DNA of 64,000 nt from an uncultured Clostridium sp. (GTDB lineage: Bacteria; Bacillota; Clostridia; TANB77; CAG-508), in assembly GCA_947570695.1 (NCBI GenBank), contig CANOVB010000006.1:1-64000 (forward strand). The letters run 5' to 3'. Under the pieces are notes generated by a model. It was not told the origin of the DNA. It worked only from the letters and a program-made list of their open reading frames with translations, and did no database searches. Shown here piece by piece: positions 62,152 to 64,000 of this stretch. Position 1 is the stretch's first letter. The number at the start of each line of letters is the position of its first letter. Both the position numbers and the translations under genes were made by a program.

Positions 62152-62195
62152 TGGCAGGGGTAGAAGGACTCGAACCCTCACAGGCGGTTTTGGAG
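62152..62195 (-). other. attachment core: 3' half of tRNA-Trp
   Basis: On the minus strand this reads CTCCAAAACCGCC (anticodon loop with CCA), GTGAGGGTTCGAGTCC (T-arm), TTCTACCCCTGCCA (acceptor and CCA end). The 5' half of a tRNA is not present beside it. It is thus an att core left by integration into a tRNA-Trp gene; the intact copy should lie beyond the right edge. Confidence 0.8.
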
Positions 62196-62247
62196 GCATA
62201 ATAGTTATAATCTATATAACTATACTAAAATCAAGTAAAAACTAAAG

Positions 62248-63366
62248 TTAAAATAAACTTATACCCCTAATTTTACCCCTTAATTTTAAATTTCTTTTCT
62301 TTTTTTCTCCTAAAAAATTATTTATTTTACTTGTGGAATTATCTTTTTCTTCATCCAAATGGGTATAAATATCATATACCATTTTTGCAGAAGAATGACC
62401 CATTAAGCTTTGAGCTTCCTTCATTCCTACACCTGAATAATATAACATTGTACAATAAGAGTGTCTTAATTGGTGAGGAGTAAAGGTAAAACCAATTTCA
62501 TTGCAGAAGGAGTTTGACATACATCTAATAGATTCCTGGGTTAACATTGCATTAGTATCAGTTTGTTTTGTGAACAAATACTTTATATCATTTTTTTTGC
62601 AAAAATCAACTTGTTTTTTTAAATCTTCAAAAATAATATCAGGGATAGGTACAATTCTACTTTTTTCATTTTTTGTACTTTTTAATGAAGGTTGATTTTG
62701 GGCAAAACTAACGGCTTTATTAATAATAATTTTTTTATTTTTTAAATCAATATCTTTATCTACTAGAAGAGGAACTATTTCTTGTCTTCGCATTCCTGTG
62801 TATCGTAAAATTCTAAAAAAATTTGCATATTTATGATTAGATTCAAGTAATATTTTATCTTGAGTTGAGGTAAGTATTTGTCTTTCTTTATGAATTACTT
62901 TCGCTTGTTTAATAGACATACAAGGATTTTTTCCTAAATACCCATTTGCGATAGCATCATTTAAAATAGTATTCATAAATCTAATACACTTATGTGCAAG
63001 TTCGTTATGTTTTCCTTCTAATAAATCTGATTGAAGAATTTGAATGTCATGTGGTTTTATTTTCTTTATATTCATATTTCCAAAATAAGGAATTAAATAT
63101 TTGTTTATAATATACTTATATTCTTTAATAGTTGTTTCTGCTTTTCCAGCAGTATTTACTTTTAACCAGTTTTCAGCGCAAATTTTAAATTTGCAATTAT
63201 CAGTATAAGTATCATTTATGCCAGACATTCTTGTTTCAATATATTTATTATATAGTGACTTCACATCAGTATCATATAAATCTTTAGGAACACCATCTAT
63301 ATTAATTCTTTTTCTAAGGGTCCCATCTTTTCTAACTGAATAAGTCATATCTTTATATGTTTCCAT
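62248..63366 (-). CDS. tyrosine recombinase / phage-type integrase
   Basis: 372 residues. An N-terminal arm-binding part, a core-binding SAM-like domain (FKICAENWLKVNTAGKAETTIKEYKYIINKYLIPYFG), and the catalytic domain with Arg-193 (YTGMRRQE), His-298/Arg-301 (HQLRHSYC), His-324 (MGHSS) and Tyr-334 (YDIYTHLDEE). All catalytic residues are present, so it is probably active. It lies next to the tRNA-Trp att core with its 3' end facing it, the usual arrangement for mobile elements. Confidence 0.95.
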   Translation of the reverse strand: METYKDMTYSVRKDGTLRKRINIDGVPKDLYDTDVKSLYNKYIETRMSGINDTYTDNCKFKICAENWLKVNTAGKAETTIKEYKYIINKYLIPYFGNMNIKKIKPHDIQILQSDLLEGKHNELAHKCIRFMNTILNDAIANGYLGKNPCMSIKQAKVIHKERQILTSTQDKILLESNHKYANFFRILRYTGMRRQEIVPLLVDKDIDLKNKKIIINKAVSFAQNQPSLKSTKNEKSRIVPIPDIIFEDLKKQVDFCKKNDIKYLFTKQTDTNAMLTQESIRCMSNSFCNEIGFTFTPHQLRHSYCTMLYYSGVGMKEAQSLMGHSSAKMVYDIYTHLDEEKDNSTSKINNFLGEKKKRNLKLRGKIRGISLF

Positions 63367-63429
63367 ATTACAAACCTCTGTTCTTCTATAAATTTAAAAT
63401 ATAAGTAGTTATATAAACTACTTTTTTCT

Positions 63430-63847
63430 TTAGTAAATAAAGCCATATTTATCAATATAAAAATCTAAACATTTTTTCATATAATCAATAGTAACTTCAA
63501 AATAATCTGCTAATTCATAAATTGTATTAATACCGATTTTTTATTGCTGATTTTAATTTCTTGTAAGGAACAAGAGTGTAATAACTCCATTTTTTAGCTT
63601 TATATTCTTGTTTTGAAATTGTATTATAATCAGAGTATAGAGAATAGGAAGCATCATAATAATAGTGACCTAATTCATGAGCTAATGTACATTTCTCTTC
63701 TATATATGTTCCAAACTCATCATAATTAAGAGCAATAGCATTTATTTTATCATAGTTCAAATAAATTCCATTGCAATCTTCAATTTGCCAATCATATATT
63801 TTAATATTTTCTTTTTCTGCTAAATCATATAATTTATTTAATTTCAT
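63430..63847 (-). CDS. ImmA/IrrE-family metallopeptidase, frame split at CGG (+1)
   Basis: An ImmA-type protease that cleaves the element's repressor in ICEBs1-like systems. The N-terminal region reads LNKLYDLAEKENIKIYDW, the zinc site is HELGH (57-61). The zero frame ends ...KSAIKN-CGG-TAT-TAA at 63527. Skipping the C of CGG (63533-63535) continues as GINTIYELADYFEVTIDYMKKCLDFY and ends at 63430, giving 138 residues. That tail is a helix pair normally found at the end of this family. ATAGGAG precedes the ATG. Its repressor partner would lie beyond the window. Confidence 0.88.
63533..63535 (-). other. CGG recoding site in the ImmA-like gene
   Basis: In-frame CGG preceded by AAT; skipping C gives GGT (Gly) and restores the conserved C-terminal helices. 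Confidence 0.75.
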
Positions 63848-63873
63848 AAAACTCCTATAAAACGGTAAAAATA

Positions 63874-63901
63874 TTGCATAATCTTAAAAAAAGTGTATAA
63901 T
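63874..63901 (+). promoter_or_regulatory. promoter pointing to the right window edge
   Basis: TTGCAT and TATAAT with a 16-bp spacer, divergent from the ImmA-like gene. Confidence 0.55.
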
Positions 63902-63907
63902 AATAGT

Positions 63908-63985
63908 AACAGAAGAGATTTTTAATCTCTGGGGCTCGTAAATATTCGGGCGGTAGTAGTCGATTTTAATCGGCTACTATTTTTA
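63908..63985 (+). ncRNA. candidate small RNA
   Basis: Downstream of the promoter there is no reading frame. There is a hairpin (AGAGATT-TTT-AATCTCT), a G-rich stretch (CTGGGGCTCG, TTCGGGCGG), and a terminator-like hairpin (AGTAGTCGATT / AATCGGCTACT) with ATTTTTA. This fits a ~75-nt RNA, but there is no family match I can name. Confidence 0.4.
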
Positions 63986-64000
63986 TGGAAAAATCTTTAA

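Noticed and set aside
1..64000. CRISPR arrays
   Set aside because: No series of regularly spaced short direct repeats was seen; the tandem repeats at 3.8 kb are coding and without spacers.

Overview
The window is AT-rich DNA from a low-GC Bacillota, most likely an uncultured gut Clostridia-type organism. The evidence is a chromosomal core with remA, rpoZ, gmk, priA, def, fmt, Asp23/AmaP, nusB, xseA/xseB, fhs, sleB and efp, strong AGGAGG ribosome sites and very A/T-biased codons. I cannot name the species.

Layout. 1 to about 20.15 kb is the right part of an HK97-like siphovirus prophage: end of the large terminase, portal, protease, capsid, connectors, tail tube, tail chaperones with a -1 frameshift, tape measure, Dit, hub and baseplate. 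Next comes a diversity-generating retroelement (DGR: target gene with VR, Avd-like gene, TR, reverse transcriptase). Lysis genes follow (XkdX, holin, amidase), then an XRE regulator, an adenine methylase and a tRNA-Gly-like attachment core. 20.4 to 62.1 kb is chromosome. It holds a repeat protein of unknown function, an ECF sigma/ABC transporter operon, a uracil permease, tsaE-tsaB-rimI, a Lon-family protease, a long run of translation, replication and envelope genes, fhs, sleB, a prepilin peptidase, an aminopeptidase P, efp and a convergent M23 peptidase. 62.15 kb to the end is the start of a second integrated element: a 3' half of tRNA-Trp as attachment core, a tyrosine integrase and an ImmA-like peptidase.

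Two things stand out. (1) The DGR is clear. VR and TR are 95 bp long and differ at 17 positions, and every difference is at an adenine of TR. (2) In genes of native composition (my estimate is about 18,000 codons) I find only five in-frame CGG codons. All five sit exactly where the frame breaks, and in all five skipping the single C of CGG (reading GGN, glycine, in the +1 frame) restores the expected protein: the DGR reverse transcriptase, a holin-adjacent phage protein, the phage amidase (restoring its CPG motif), an ABC permease and the ImmA peptidase. This suggests that CGG is an unassigned or stalled codon acting as a +1 recoding site (CGGN read as Gly), or a very specific C-insertion process. 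Three GC-richer single-gene islands (26.5, 35.2 and 42.6 kb) do use CGG in frame as an ordinary codon and look foreign.

How the parts work together: the DGR would diversify the tip of a tail/baseplate lectin-like protein, but its RT can only be made if the CGG frameshift happens. The same recoding would gate the phage amidase and the ImmA protease, so the phage and mobile element appear adapted to the host's decoding habit while the GC-rich islands do not.
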